44,978 nucleotides of DNA from Methanofastidiosum sp964630765 (GCA_964630765.1 CAZVXE010000005.1:1-44978); one strand, 5' to 3'. Counted from the stretch's first letter, positions 8,542 through 17,970 are shown. Numbers and translations: made by a program. Notes: a model not told the origin generated them from the letters alone.

Positions 8542-10983
8542 TTATATGAACCCCATCTCTTTTTCTTTTTCCCAAACGTTTAGTCTAGTTTTTATGACTG
8601 TGTCGGGATTTAAGCTAATTGAATCAATTCCACTTTCAACTAGGAAGGATGCAAATTCTGGGAAGTCCGATGGTGCCTGACCGCATATACCAATCTTCTT
8701 ATGCTTTGATTTGACAACTTCTATCGCCTTTTTAATCAGTCTTTTGACTGCAATGTTCCTTTCATCATATATGCTTGAAACAAGCTCTGAATCCCTATCA
8801 AGACCAAGAGTAAGCTGAGTCAGGTCATTTGAGCCAATAGAGAATCCATCAAATATTTCACAGAATTCGTCTGCGGCAAGGACATTTGAAGGGATTTCAC
8901 ACATCACATAAACTTCAAGTCCATTTTCCCGTTGCACAAGTCCAAACTCCTTCAAAGTGTTTATGACTTTTCTTCCTTCAGCAGGTGTTCTACAGAATGG
9001 AACCATCAGCTTGATGTTATTTAGTCCAATCTCTTCTCTGGCCCTCTTAATAGCTTTACATTCCAAGGCAAAAGCCTGCTTGAAGTTTTCATCGTAGTAT
9101 CTAGAGGCACCCCTCCAGCCAATCATTGGATTGCTTTCCTTGGGCTCATAGAATTTCCCGCCTATAAGATTTTCATATTCATTTGATTTGAAATCGCTTA
9201 GACGAAGAATGACATCTTTAGGATAAAATGCCGCTCCAATCATCGATATGCCATATGTAAGCTTGTCAATATAGAAATGAGTTTTTTCTGTGTATCCGCC
9301 TGTTTTATCTTCTATCTGTTTTATAGTTTCTGCAACTGCCATATCATATCTTGATTTTTCACTTAGTTCCTCATAGTTTACAAGGGCCATCGGGTGGATG
9401 CCTATATATGAATTAATAATAAATTCTTCTCTCGCTAATCCAACGCCATCGTTTGGAATCTGTGACTGATAGAATGCTTTCTCGGGTATTCCGACGTTCA
9501 TCATTATTTTAGTCCTAGTTTCCGGTAGTTTCTGTATGTCAATTTCTTCTATTTCATATTTTAGTAAGCCGTCATAAACTGCCCCAACTTCACCTTCTGC
9601 GCAGCTTACAGTAACTTTCTGCCCATCAGACAAAACTTCAGTGGAGTTATCAGTTCCAACGATACATGGTATCCCAAGCTCACGAGATACTATAGCTGCG
9701 TGACAGGTTCTGCCACCCCTATTTGTCACAATAGCGCTTGCTTTTTTCATTACAGGTTCCCAATCTGGGTCTGTCATCTCTGTTACAAGGACCTCCCCTT
9801 CTCTGAAAAGAGAAATCTCCTTGGGAGTTCTTATAATATGGACCATTCCCTGCCCAATAAGATCTCCAACTGCCTGCCCAGTCACAAGTTTCTTCCCTTT
9901 TTCTTTCAAAATGTATGTCTTTATGGTGTTAAAATCTCTTTGAGAATGAACTGTTTCAGGTCTTGCTTGTAAAATGTAAAGCTCGCCTGTATTTCCATCC
10001 TTTGCCCATTCAATGTCCATGGGGGTGTGCTTACCTTTTTTAGAAGAATAGTGATCCTCTATGATAACTGCCCACTTAGCAAGCTTTAGAACATCTTCAT
10101 CAGAAATTGAGAATTTATTTCTTTCTTTTTCATCAACTCTAATATTTTTTGTACCCTCATTTGGGTCATCAGAATAAATCATTCTTCTCTGCTTTGCACC
10201 AAGTTTTTTATTAATAATTGATTTGTAACCTTTCTTTAGAGTGGGTTTAAAGACATAAAATTCATCGGGATTTACAGTACCTTGAACAATATTTTCACCA
10301 AGACCAAAAATTGAAGTAACTAAAACTACATCTTTGAAACCGGATTCTGTATCAATGGTAAATATAACACCACTTGAGCCTGTATCGCTTCTTGCCATCT
10401 TCTGAACGCCTATTGAGAGTTTAACTGAGAAATGGTCAAACCCCTTATCATGTCTGTATGATATGGCTCTATTGGTAAAGAGGGATGCAAAACACTTCTT
10501 ACATGATAAAATCAAGGCATCAGGGCCGGTAATGTTAAGGAAAGTTTCCTGTTGACCTGCAAACGAAGCGTCAGGAAGGTCTTCAGCAGTTGCGGACGAT
10601 CTAACAGCAACATCGACATTTTTCCCATAAATATCTTCTAACTTTCCATAAGCCTTAATTATTTCCTTCTTTAGTTCATCAGGAAATTCTGCTTCAATTA
10701 ATGCATGTCTTATTTTTTCCCCTCTCGTTGCAAGATTTTCGTAAATATTTGTATCAAGGTCCTTTAAAATCTCTTTTATCTTTTTCTCTATCCCAGCATT
10801 CTTAAGGAAGTAATCATAAGCATAAGACGTAATAGCAAATCCTTCGGGAATTTTAATACCCTTGCTTTTTAAATTCCTTATCATCTCACCAAGAGACGCA
10901 TTTTTCCCACCTACAAAAGGAATATCATCGATATCTATCTCTTCAAAAAATAGGATTAATTTATGTTCCTTGTCTTGGGGCAT
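8542..10983 (-). CDS. ppsA: Phosphoenolpyruvate synthase
   Basis: An 813-residue enzyme converting pyruvate, ATP and water to PEP, AMP and phosphate, the gateway to gluconeogenesis. All three domains are present: the N-terminal ATP-binding domain (GGKNASLGEM near residue 25; VAVRSSATAEDLPDASFAGQ near 125), the swivelling phosphohistidine domain with GGRTCHAAI and catalytic His428, and the C-terminal PEP/pyruvate barrel (GVGLAREEF, GSNDLTQLTLGLDRD, CGQAPSD). Length fits the archaeal family. The ATG at 10983 has a GGTG ribosome site 5 nt upstream. In archaea this enzyme can also work in the glycolytic direction. Confidence 0.97.
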   Translation of the reverse strand: MPQDKEHKLILFFEEIDIDDIPFVGGKNASLGEMIRNLKSKGIKIPEGFAITSYAYDYFLKNAGIEKKIKEILKDLDTNIYENLATRGEKIRHALIEAEFPDELKKEIIKAYGKLEDIYGKNVDVAVRSSATAEDLPDASFAGQQETFLNITGPDALILSCKKCFASLFTNRAISYRHDKGFDHFSVKLSIGVQKMARSDTGSSGVIFTIDTESGFKDVVLVTSIFGLGENIVQGTVNPDEFYVFKPTLKKGYKSIINKKLGAKQRRMIYSDDPNEGTKNIRVDEKERNKFSISDEDVLKLAKWAVIIEDHYSSKKGKHTPMDIEWAKDGNTGELYILQARPETVHSQRDFNTIKTYILKEKGKKLVTGQAVGDLIGQGMVHIIRTPKEISLFREGEVLVTEMTDPDWEPVMKKASAIVTNRGGRTCHAAIVSRELGIPCIVGTDNSTEVLSDGQKVTVSCAEGEVGAVYDGLLKYEIEEIDIQKLPETRTKIMMNVGIPEKAFYQSQIPNDGVGLAREEFIINSYIGIHPMALVNYEELSEKSRYDMAVAETIKQIEDKTGGYTEKTHFYIDKLTYGISMIGAAFYPKDVILRLSDFKSNEYENLIGGKFYEPKESNPMIGWRGASRYYDENFKQAFALECKAIKRAREEIGLNNIKLMVPFCRTPAEGRKVINTLKEFGLVQRENGLEVYVMCEIPSNVLAADEFCEIFDGFSIGSNDLTQLTLGLDRDSELVSSIYDERNIAVKRLIKKAIEVVKSKHKKIGICGQAPSDFPEFASFLVESGIDSISLNPDTVIKTRLNVWEKEKEMGFI

Positions 10984-11133
10984 AGTTACACCTAGACCTC
11001 TTCTAAAAACAATCCTTAAAAAGTTTTGGATATTTATTTAAAATATAGAGTTTATATATTTTTGATAATAATTTTATTGGTCTATTTACGAATAGTTTTA
11101 AATAAAAGAAAAAATAATCTGTTTCGTGGTCAT

Positions 11134-12471
11134 ATGAAATTTGAAATTATCGCCATATTAACGATTTTACTATTATCTATGGGAACGATATCTTCGGTAA
11201 TGTCTTTAGAGTTTGAAAGTAATACAATTCACAAGGATGAATTTGATATATTGCAAGTAACGGCAAGTGATCTAGAAGGTGATGGAAATTATGAGATACT
11301 TGCTTATACCGCCGGTAAGAAATTTCTCTGCCTTGATGATAAAGGAAATATTAAATGGACCCTAGAATCAAATAACTCTTTTTCAATGATGAAGGTCATG
11401 GACGTTTATGACTTGCCTGGAAACGAGATTATCTTGGGGACAGAAAATAGAGTTGTTTCCCAAAAAGAGATATACAATGCATTAGTTTACTTCCTTGATG
11501 CCGAAGGAAATGAAATTGTCACAATACCAATTTTGGGCTCAGTCTTAGATGTAGATATAGGGGATGTTGATTCAAATGGAACATATGAAACTCTTGTTGG
11601 TGCCGATGATGGCAATGTCTACTTTTTTGATGAGGGACTTAATCTACTTTGGGATTACAAGACTAGAGGATATAACTTTAGAACCCTTATAGTTGATCTA
11701 AATGAGGACGGCATAAACGAAATCATGATTATCTCTTGGGATAATACTTTGATACTTGATGGTCTAGGAAAACTTACTAAATCTTACGATACAAAACATA
11801 TTCTAAGAGAACTGTACCTTGACCGATACAACAATATGATTCATGTATCCCGTTTTTTTAGGGAAGATTCTCAAAACTGGAAAGGAACAGTTGTCTACTC
11901 TTTAAACAGGAACTTAGCTTCAATGTGGGAATTTAGAACTGAAACTGAATCTAGCGCATCAACACTTTTTGATGTAAATAACGATTTGAGAGATGAAGTA
12001 ATTATTGCCGGAAACAAAGGGGAAATTATAGTTCTTGACTCAAAAGGAGCATTTCTAAAAAGATTCGACCTACCAGATAGGATATTCAAGATTGAGGTAA
12101 TGGCGGATGAAAATACGAATTATATAATTGCCGGGTGTAAAGACAATAATTTGTACGTAATTGATTATAACACTGGGAATGTTGAATTCAAATTCGAAAC
12201 CCAAGGATGGGTTGAGAGCTTTTACATCTCTGATATTAATAAAGACGGCAAGCAAGACATAATAGTTGGTTCCAATGATAATAAGGTATACTTATTGCTC
12301 CAAAAGAAGGAAATAGTGGAATCCCCAGAAGAAGAGAACAAGACAGTTATAGACAAACCATCAGAAGAACAGCCAAAAAGTGAAACTAAGAATGTTCCCT
12401 TTGAAGAAGTCGGAATAATTGGTGGAACTTTACTAGGATCTATTTATCTTGCTTTAAGGAAAAGAAGATAA
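11134..12471 (+). CDS. Membrane-anchored beta-propeller surface protein (FG-GAP/VCBS-like repeats)
   Basis: A 445-residue exported protein. A signal peptide (MKFEIIAILTILLLSMGTISSV) is followed by about seven blades with Asp-rich FG-GAP-like motifs such as DLEGDGNYEI, DVDSNGTYETLVGADDGNVYFFD, DLNEDGINEI and DINKDGKQDIIVGSNDNKVYLL; the D-x-D-x-(D/N)-G loops probably bind calcium. A Glu/Pro/Lys linker leads to a C-terminal membrane helix (VGIIGGTLLGSIYLAL) and RKRR, so the propeller faces outward. The frame is open from a TTG at 11026, but AT-rich promoter-like sequence lies in that stretch and the signal peptide begins at the ATG at 11134. Role unknown; binding or adhesion is inferred. Confidence 0.8.
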   Translation: MKFEIIAILTILLLSMGTISSVMSLEFESNTIHKDEFDILQVTASDLEGDGNYEILAYTAGKKFLCLDDKGNIKWTLESNNSFSMMKVMDVYDLPGNEIILGTENRVVSQKEIYNALVYFLDAEGNEIVTIPILGSVLDVDIGDVDSNGTYETLVGADDGNVYFFDEGLNLLWDYKTRGYNFRTLIVDLNEDGINEIMIISWDNTLILDGLGKLTKSYDTKHILRELYLDRYNNMIHVSRFFREDSQNWKGTVVYSLNRNLASMWEFRTETESSASTLFDVNNDLRDEVIIAGNKGEIIVLDSKGAFLKRFDLPDRIFKIEVMADENTNYIIAGCKDNNLYVIDYNTGNVEFKFETQGWVESFYISDINKDGKQDIIVGSNDNKVYLLLQKKEIVESPEEENKTVIDKPSEEQPKSETKNVPFEEVGIIGGTLLGSIYLALRKRR

Positions 12472-14049
12472 TTATTTTCTTTTTTTTACACTTTCTCGTT
12501 TAATACCTTGATCCCTTCTTTGTTTTGATACTCTCAATCTTTCTTGACTTATAGCCGCATCATTATTTTTTGTTTTAATCTGTTGATCTTTTCTTTTCAC
12601 GACTTTTCTCTTTGGTTTTTCCTTTGGCTTCTCTAAATTTGGCAGTCTTTGTCTTGCTGAATTCAATATTATTGCACTTGAAAGTAAAATCCCAATATAA
12701 AGTAAAATATTAATTGAATTTTGGGCCAATCTTATTCTATTTTGAGTCAATATGTACTCATTTGTGATGAAAATTAGCGATTTCATTGGACCTTCTTTTA
12801 ACACAGAAGTCACTTTTGATTTAACACTTACCTTTTCCTGAAATCCTTCAGAGGATTGGCCTGTATCTACATTAAAAATAATTGTATAATCACCAGGTTC
12901 ATTAAAACTTGCCTTAAATTTTAGTTCTTTAGTTTCCCCAACATTCAGTGAACCGCTCCAGGATCCTTCAATAATGTTTACGCCAGAGTTCTGCAAATTA
13001 ACTTTCAGTGTATTGGCGTTTGCCCTACCTGTATTTGCTAATGTGAAGGGTATTTCAAAGATATCGCCTTCTTCAGATTCGAGTGTTTTTGTCACTGTAA
13101 GCGTAACAATTGGATTGTAACCTACAAGGGTTACAGATGGTGGGTGATAAATGCTTAATTTGACGTTATCGCCCACTATATCTGTTACTTCAAAGATATA
13201 ATTATTTATACTCTTCAAAGAACGTTTTTTTATCACATGTTCCTGACCTTCTACATTTATTGTAGCCGAAAGACTAGCGGCGTCAGTAATTTTAAAATCC
13301 AATCCTCCAATATTGCTCGTCTCTCCTTTTCTTAAAGAAGTCTCTGATTTAGTCAATGACTTTATATTTGAATTTGAATATACTATGAATTTTATCCCGG
13401 TATCTGTCTGATTTAGAACTTTCATCATAATAGAATCAAAAGGTAGTATATCATCAGATAATCCGTATAGCGTTTTTGAATCCTGATTATTTCTAACATT
13501 TACAATAAGTCTATTATCGCTCCTATTGACGTTCATAGAGTATACTTTGTCACCTTCTCCAAAATATAATAAAAAAGGATCTTCACCCATTTCCCCCGAA
13601 TATACAGGATTCATGCTTCTAAGGATATCTTTATTTGTATAATTTATTTTGAAGTTTGCGGCACCTTGGTCAAAGTATATCGTAAATACATAGACACCCT
13701 CAAATTTTATATCTTCAAAATCAATATCCATGGGATAATCTCTCAACTTGACAATATCGGGAACCACTACAGTCTTAATGATTTCGTTTGTATATTTATT
13801 TTTTTGTACTATATTCAGTTCAATAGTATTAATACAAGAAGCCACATATAGATCTTTATCACAAACGTCAGTATCGACGAGCCTTATCTCGTAATTATAA
13901 ATATCCCCTGATATAGTATGCCCTTCATTCTCTTTTTCATAAAGATGTATCATTATCGTTACTTCTTTCTTTTCATCTGCCCCTAGGACAAAATTTATCG
14001 AGCAAATTAGCATCAAGCAGGTAAAAACTGACAAAAAACGCCTGTTCAT
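12472..14049 (-). CDS. Exported COG1361-like protein with C-terminal anchor and Lys-rich tail
   Basis: A 525-residue protein: signal peptide (about 1-23), a large beta-rich extracellular part, a NEW3/CARDB-like domain near residues 325-415 (FEIPFTLANTGRANANTLKV, LNVGETKELKFKASF), one membrane helix near 450-465 (INILLYIGILLSSAIIL) and a very basic tail of about 55 residues (KEKPKRKVVKRKD, SVKKRK) predicted to be cytoplasmic. COG1361 proteins are common archaeal envelope components, often linked to S-layers or export. The tail is oddly long and charged and could contact nucleic acid, ribosomes or acidic lipids. It abuts the propeller gene tail to tail with no spacer; its Lys codons provide a T-run (12480-12487) on the other strand that can end that transcript. 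Confidence 0.75.
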   Translation of the reverse strand: MNRRFLSVFTCLMLICSINFVLGADEKKEVTIMIHLYEKENEGHTISGDIYNYEIRLVDTDVCDKDLYVASCINTIELNIVQKNKYTNEIIKTVVVPDIVKLRDYPMDIDFEDIKFEGVYVFTIYFDQGAANFKINYTNKDILRSMNPVYSGEMGEDPFLLYFGEGDKVYSMNVNRSDNRLIVNVRNNQDSKTLYGLSDDILPFDSIMMKVLNQTDTGIKFIVYSNSNIKSLTKSETSLRKGETSNIGGLDFKITDAASLSATINVEGQEHVIKKRSLKSINNYIFEVTDIVGDNVKLSIYHPPSVTLVGYNPIVTLTVTKTLESEEGDIFEIPFTLANTGRANANTLKVNLQNSGVNIIEGSWSGSLNVGETKELKFKASFNEPGDYTIIFNVDTGQSSEGFQEKVSVKSKVTSVLKEGPMKSLIFITNEYILTQNRIRLAQNSINILLYIGILLSSAIILNSARQRLPNLEKPKEKPKRKVVKRKDQQIKTKNNDAAISQERLRVSKQRRDQGIKRESVKKRK

Positions 14050-14071
14050 TAAAAAATATATGCGGGGTAAC

Positions 14072-14081
14072 GCTTAAAAGA
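14072..14081. promoter_or_regulatory. Single TATA element shared by two divergent genes
   Basis: In the 52-bp space between the ATG at 14049 (minus) and the ATG at 14102 (plus), the only good TATA match is GCTTAAAAG, which reads CTTTTAAGC on the other strand. Its centre is about 27 bp from one start codon and 25 bp from the other, the archaeal TATA-to-start distance both ways. Neither gene has a ribosome site, so both would be leaderless. Confidence 0.5.
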
Positions 14082-14101
14082 CTTATGATATACTATCTTT
14101 C

Positions 14102-15190
14102 ATGAAGAAGGTCTTACCATTATTACTTATTTCCTTGATTTTGCTACCTTTATATTGTGCAGCGGACGCTGATCCTAGGGTAGAATTAACTTACCCTAAA
14201 GAAACTGAACCCGGTAAACTAATCTATATTGATGTAAATTTACATAATACTACCTCTGAGATGCTTTGGGATTTGAAAGGAGTTATAGATCCAAGTGATA
14301 TTCCCCCAGAAATTAAGAATTATGTCAAAATAATAGATGGCGATAAGTTATTCGTACCGGGTGATGGAGACCATACTATTAATGTCCAGGATGAAGTAAC
14401 TCTCAGATTATCAATTGAAATTACTTCAAATGCAGATGCTGGAACTTATAAAATACCCTTAAGAATTAGGGGCGAAATTGGAAACTGTAGACAGGGATGT
14501 AAGCCTTATTTGCTTATGAAAGAAATTGAGTTCAAAGTTATTAAAGAATTTCCCTCACTTAAAATCGAGTTATCATCGTATCCTAACGAAGTCTTACAAG
14601 GACAGAGCATAAACATTCCATTTAAGGTATCAAACTATGGTCTTGGTTACGGCAATAATATCAAATTAAGCGTTCCTACAAATAACAATTTCACCACATC
14701 TTTGGATGTAGATTCAATTGGGCTAATGCGATCCCAGGAATCAAGAAATGTCACTCTCAACGTTGCTGCTAAAGGTGACTCTACAGCAGGAAGCTATAAG
14801 ACCGATGTTATAGTTGAGTATTTTGATCCATATGGTACTAAAAGGGCCACAACTGAATCAATCTCTTTTACAATAAAAGATTCAACATTAGTCAAAGATG
14901 CAGAAAGCTATTATGCCCAAGGAAACGAATACTTTGAAAAGAAGAACTATTCAAAGGCTCTTGAACAGTATGAAAAATCAAAAGAGGCATACCAACAACT
15001 TGGATTAAAAGATAAAGTAAGTGAAGTTAACGCCCGAATAGACCTAACTAAATCAACAATAGAATCGACAAAATCAAACATATCTCCAAGTATTTATATC
15101 ATGTTTGGAGTGTTGCTCAGTGCAGTTACAATGGAACTTGGGGTCTTACTTGGAACTTTGACTAGAAAACCCAAATCTCCTAAATTCTAA
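14102..15190 (+). CDS. Exported COG1361-like protein with TPR-like segment and C-terminal anchor
   Basis: A 362-residue protein with a signal peptide (MKKVLPLLLISLILLPLYC), a first beta domain ending in the motif GNCRQGCKPY near residue 125, a second NEW3-like beta domain (about 150-255), a helical TPR-like segment (AESYYAQGNEYFEKKNYSKALEQY split over 270-300) and a C-terminal membrane helix with a short basic tail. It is a paralogue of the gene at 41090-42004: both share LWD near the start of the first domain and C-R-x-G-C-(K/R)-P-(Y/F). It is divergent from another surface protein gene and probably leaderless. A scaffold or receptor role at the cell surface is inferred. Confidence 0.75.
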   Translation: MKKVLPLLLISLILLPLYCAADADPRVELTYPKETEPGKLIYIDVNLHNTTSEMLWDLKGVIDPSDIPPEIKNYVKIIDGDKLFVPGDGDHTINVQDEVTLRLSIEITSNADAGTYKIPLRIRGEIGNCRQGCKPYLLMKEIEFKVIKEFPSLKIELSSYPNEVLQGQSINIPFKVSNYGLGYGNNIKLSVPTNNNFTTSLDVDSIGLMRSQESRNVTLNVAAKGDSTAGSYKTDVIVEYFDPYGTKRATTESISFTIKDSTLVKDAESYYAQGNEYFEKKNYSKALEQYEKSKEAYQQLGLKDKVSEVNARIDLTKSTIESTKSNISPSIYIMFGVLLSAVTMELGVLLGTLTRKPKSPKF

Positions 15191-15210
15191 AGTATATCTA
15201 AAAATGATTT

Positions 15211-16257
15211 TTAAAGTGGGATGTATTCTGCTACCACTCTTTTATAGATTGGGTATTCTTTTACTATTGCCGATTTTATTTTCTTTGATAATTCTTTATT
15301 TTCCGACATTTCCTCTGCTACTGCCCAGTGGGTAAAGACTTTGTCTCCATGGACTTCATACATCTTTTTAGAAATATTAATCTCATCATTAAGGTAGTTA
15401 ACTATTTCTCTAACATCTCCTGATAGCTCACCCTTTACAATGAGGCAGTCCTCAATCTCTTCATAGTATTTTTTGGTATTCTTTGCTCTGCGCTCCCATC
15501 TTCTTCGTAGTTGAATTGCATCCTTTAACACAGATGGACAGAAATGAATTGATATTGGAAGGTCTTCATACTTTTCTAATAGTCTGAGCGATAGATCTTT
15601 GCTGCCTTTCACCATACTAGTGTCACTATCGAAATCAAATCCTCTTTTAGAAAGATTATCCCAATTTGTTTCTGTGTATTCAAATTCATTCAAATTAATA
15701 AATGAAAAGCCAGCAGAAGATGCCGATTCAATTATTGAGCACATCCTTTCAAAATCACTTGGTATAGCTGGGATCTCAATCCCAAAATTAAAGTTCATAT
15801 CGAGGATATTTTTTAGACCTTGTATCTCTTTTTCATCTTTCACATGAAATCTGACTTCATCAACATACCCTTCTAGTTTTCCTATCTCTTTGACTTTTTT
15901 ATCAGTGCTCCCAGTATATAGGTGGATATGATGTTTACTATGCTCATTTTTGATTAGTTTAGCATAGTCAAGGCATTTATTTATTTTTACTAGAGGGTCT
16001 CCACCGGTAAAACTAATTCCTTTTGAGCCACACGCCTTAATCTCTTCTAGAATATCCTCTTTTTTTTCTATTTTTCTCTCATTGACATATGAGATATCCT
16101 TGTCTTTTTTCTCATTAGATACGGGACAGTAATAACAGTTCACATGGCAGATTCCAGTAACAAAAAGCACTGATTTTTTACCTTCAATACACAATTTACA
16201 ACCTTTTGGTAGTTTTCCAGTGTAACTGGAGTTAGCATCAGTCATCTTTATTGACAT
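15211..16257 (-). CDS. Radical SAM protein of COG2108 (PFL-activase-like)
   Basis: A 348-residue radical SAM enzyme. The cluster motif is C37-x3-C41-x2-C44 (GICHVNCYYCP), preceded by a Cys pair GC20KLC23 that may bind a second metal; FTGGDPL follows as the SAM-binding GGE-like motif. The N-terminal layout (KLPKGCKLCIEGKKSVLFVTG) is that of COG2108, an archaeal group described as related to pyruvate formate-lyase activating enzyme, whose substrate is unknown. It is probably leaderless: a TTTAAAAG element at 16281-16288 lies about 27 bp before the ATG. It meets the COG1361 gene tail to tail. Confidence 0.85.
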   Translation of the reverse strand: MSIKMTDANSSYTGKLPKGCKLCIEGKKSVLFVTGICHVNCYYCPVSNEKKDKDISYVNERKIEKKEDILEEIKACGSKGISFTGGDPLVKINKCLDYAKLIKNEHSKHHIHLYTGSTDKKVKEIGKLEGYVDEVRFHVKDEKEIQGLKNILDMNFNFGIEIPAIPSDFERMCSIIESASSAGFSFINLNEFEYTETNWDNLSKRGFDFDSDTSMVKGSKDLSLRLLEKYEDLPISIHFCPSVLKDAIQLRRRWERRAKNTKKYYEEIEDCLIVKGELSGDVREIVNYLNDEINISKKMYEVHGDKVFTHWAVAEEMSENKELSKKIKSAIVKEYPIYKRVVAEYIPL

Positions 16258-16342
16258 CTATTGTAATTAATTTATCGGGCTTTAAAAGATATCTTCAAAA
16301 CTTATTTAAACTAAAAATAAAAAATTTATTAAAGGTGCGACA

Positions 16343-17458
16343 ATGGACTTTGTTAAGGTCACAGGTGAGCTCAAAAAAGAGGTAGAAGACGAGATTAAGA
16401 AATTTTTTGATGTAGAATTAAAATCAATTGATAATGATACTCTTTGTGATTTCTATAAAGACATAAGGCACCACACACTTCTTGGCGGAAAACGACTTAG
16501 ACCTATAATGTGTATTATGGCTTATTGTGGATATTCAGAATATAATCATAAAATTTTAAGGGCCTCAATAGCATTTGAGCTCCTTCATTCTTCTTCTCTT
16601 ATACTTGATGATGCTATGGATGAAGATGTAATAAGGCACGGAGAAAAAACTTTCAATGCAATTTATGCAGATAAATTTTTGAAATCTACAAGATTCGATA
16701 TTAATCCTTACTATGACGGTGGTAACTGGATCAAAAAAGATGGTCTTTCCCAACTACTTATGATACAAAGGGCAATCTCTAGATACTCTTACGCACTTTC
16801 AGTTTTGGGCTCCAACATACTTTATGCCTTGAGTGGGAAGGCAATAAGGTCAAGTGGATTTGATGCTGCTATTATTTCAAAGGCAATGATAATGCACAGG
16901 GAGATGTACAAAATATTAAATGAGGGTCAGTTATTGGACATCCTGATGGAACATAAAGGTGGAAACGAAGACAAATACTTTGAGATGATAGATCATAAAA
17001 CAGGGATTCTCTTCAAATATCCTTTAAGGATTGGTCTTCTCTTTAGTGAAAAGGCAGACGTATACTCTTTAGATAACTATTCTTTAAATCTTTCAAGAGC
17101 ATTTCAGGTTCATGATGACATACTCGGGGTCTTTGGAGAAGAGGACACGACTGGAAAACCAGTTGACAGCGATATCAAAGAAGGAAAAAATACTTTATTA
17201 GTTATTAAAACACTTGAATGTGCAGATGAAACTCAATTAAAGAAAGTCAAAGCTATTTTAGGAAATAGGAATGCATCATCTGAGGATATAGCCGAAATAA
17301 AGGACATAATGAGAAGCTGTGGTTCTTTGGATTATTGTATTGAAAAAGAATCTCAATTGATAAAAGCAGCCAAAGAGTCTATAGACCAAAACATGAAAGA
17401 AAAATCAAAAATATTTCTAACTGAACTTTGCGATTTTATAATAAAAAGAAAGTATTAG
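16343..17458 (+). CDS. Polyprenyl diphosphate synthase (GGPP/FPP synthase family) with insertion
   Basis: A 371-residue trans-isoprenyl diphosphate synthase, which condenses isopentenyl diphosphate with allylic diphosphates for archaeal lipids. GGKRLRP lies at 48-54, the first Asp-rich motif DDAMDED at 89-95, and the second, HDDILG, at 257-262, followed by GKPVDSDIKEGKNTLL. Between the first motif and the next conserved helix (VLGSNILYAL) are about 35-40 extra residues compared with ordinary GGPP synthases. Product length cannot be read with confidence. The ATG has a good ribosome site (AAAGGTG), and a TATA-like CTTATTTAAA lies at 16301-16310. Confidence 0.88.
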   Translation: MDFVKVTGELKKEVEDEIKKFFDVELKSIDNDTLCDFYKDIRHHTLLGGKRLRPIMCIMAYCGYSEYNHKILRASIAFELLHSSSLILDDAMDEDVIRHGEKTFNAIYADKFLKSTRFDINPYYDGGNWIKKDGLSQLLMIQRAISRYSYALSVLGSNILYALSGKAIRSSGFDAAIISKAMIMHREMYKILNEGQLLDILMEHKGGNEDKYFEMIDHKTGILFKYPLRIGLLFSEKADVYSLDNYSLNLSRAFQVHDDILGVFGEEDTTGKPVDSDIKEGKNTLLVIKTLECADETQLKKVKAILGNRNASSEDIAEIKDIMRSCGSLDYCIEKESQLIKAAKESIDQNMKEKSKIFLTELCDFIIKRKY

Positions 17459-17463
17459 AAAAA

Positions 17464-17970
17464 TTATTCAAATACAATATCAACATTCTCGCCCGTGATC
17501 AACAAAAGTATTTCTTTTACACTTTTTGTTGCAATAGGAAGTTTTCTCTCAAATTCTTTTCCTAATCTGAGTCTTTTAATTATTGTACCATCAGGCATGT
17601 AAACGATGTTTATTCCATAAACTTTTGCTGGGTATAACAGGTCAGAAGCAACTTTTTTAACATCTTTGCTTTCTTCAATAACCCTTATCTTTTTATTTAA
17701 TTTTTTACTTAATCCCCTTATTACATTGCCACCTTTACCAATAATACTTCCTATCTCTCCTGCTTCGATGAGAATAATTATAAGATTGCCAACCTTAATA
17801 CTCCTCTTAAACTTTACATCTTTTAGTCCTTTATTTTCTTGAGAAAGTCTGTAAAGTTCTTTAGCTATTTCGAGGTCGTTGTCATTAAGTTCGCCATCTT
17901 TAATCTTTGCAGTACAACCTGGGCAGAGCATTCCGGTCTTCAAACAGATCTCACAAAAAGGTAGCTCCAA
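17464..17970 (-). CDS. KH-domain RNA-binding protein (archaeal NusA-like) with N-terminal zinc finger
   Basis: A 168-residue protein. Residues 6-19 form a C-x2-C-x6-C-x2-C zinc motif (CEICLKTGMLCPGC). Two KH modules follow; the first carries the GxxG-type loop GSIIGKGGNVIRGL. This layout matches archaeal NusA-like KH proteins, which bind RNA and may act in transcription elongation or translation. The start is a TTG at 17970, supported by GGTGA 7 nt upstream. The gene meets the prenyl synthase tail to tail with a 5-bp gap, and is divergent from hom. Confidence 0.85.
   Translation of the reverse strand: MELPFCEICLKTGMLCPGCTAKIKDGELNDNDLEIAKELYRLSQENKGLKDVKFKRSIKVGNLIIILIEAGEIGSIIGKGGNVIRGLSKKLNKKIRVIEESKDVKKVASDLLYPAKVYGINIVYMPDGTIIKRLRLGKEFERKLPIATKSVKEILLLITGENVDIVFE

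Noticed and set aside
11026..11133. N-terminal extension of the beta-propeller protein from a TTG
   Set aside because: The stretch contains TATA-like sequences and would put a second hydrophobic segment before an evident signal peptide starting at 11134.
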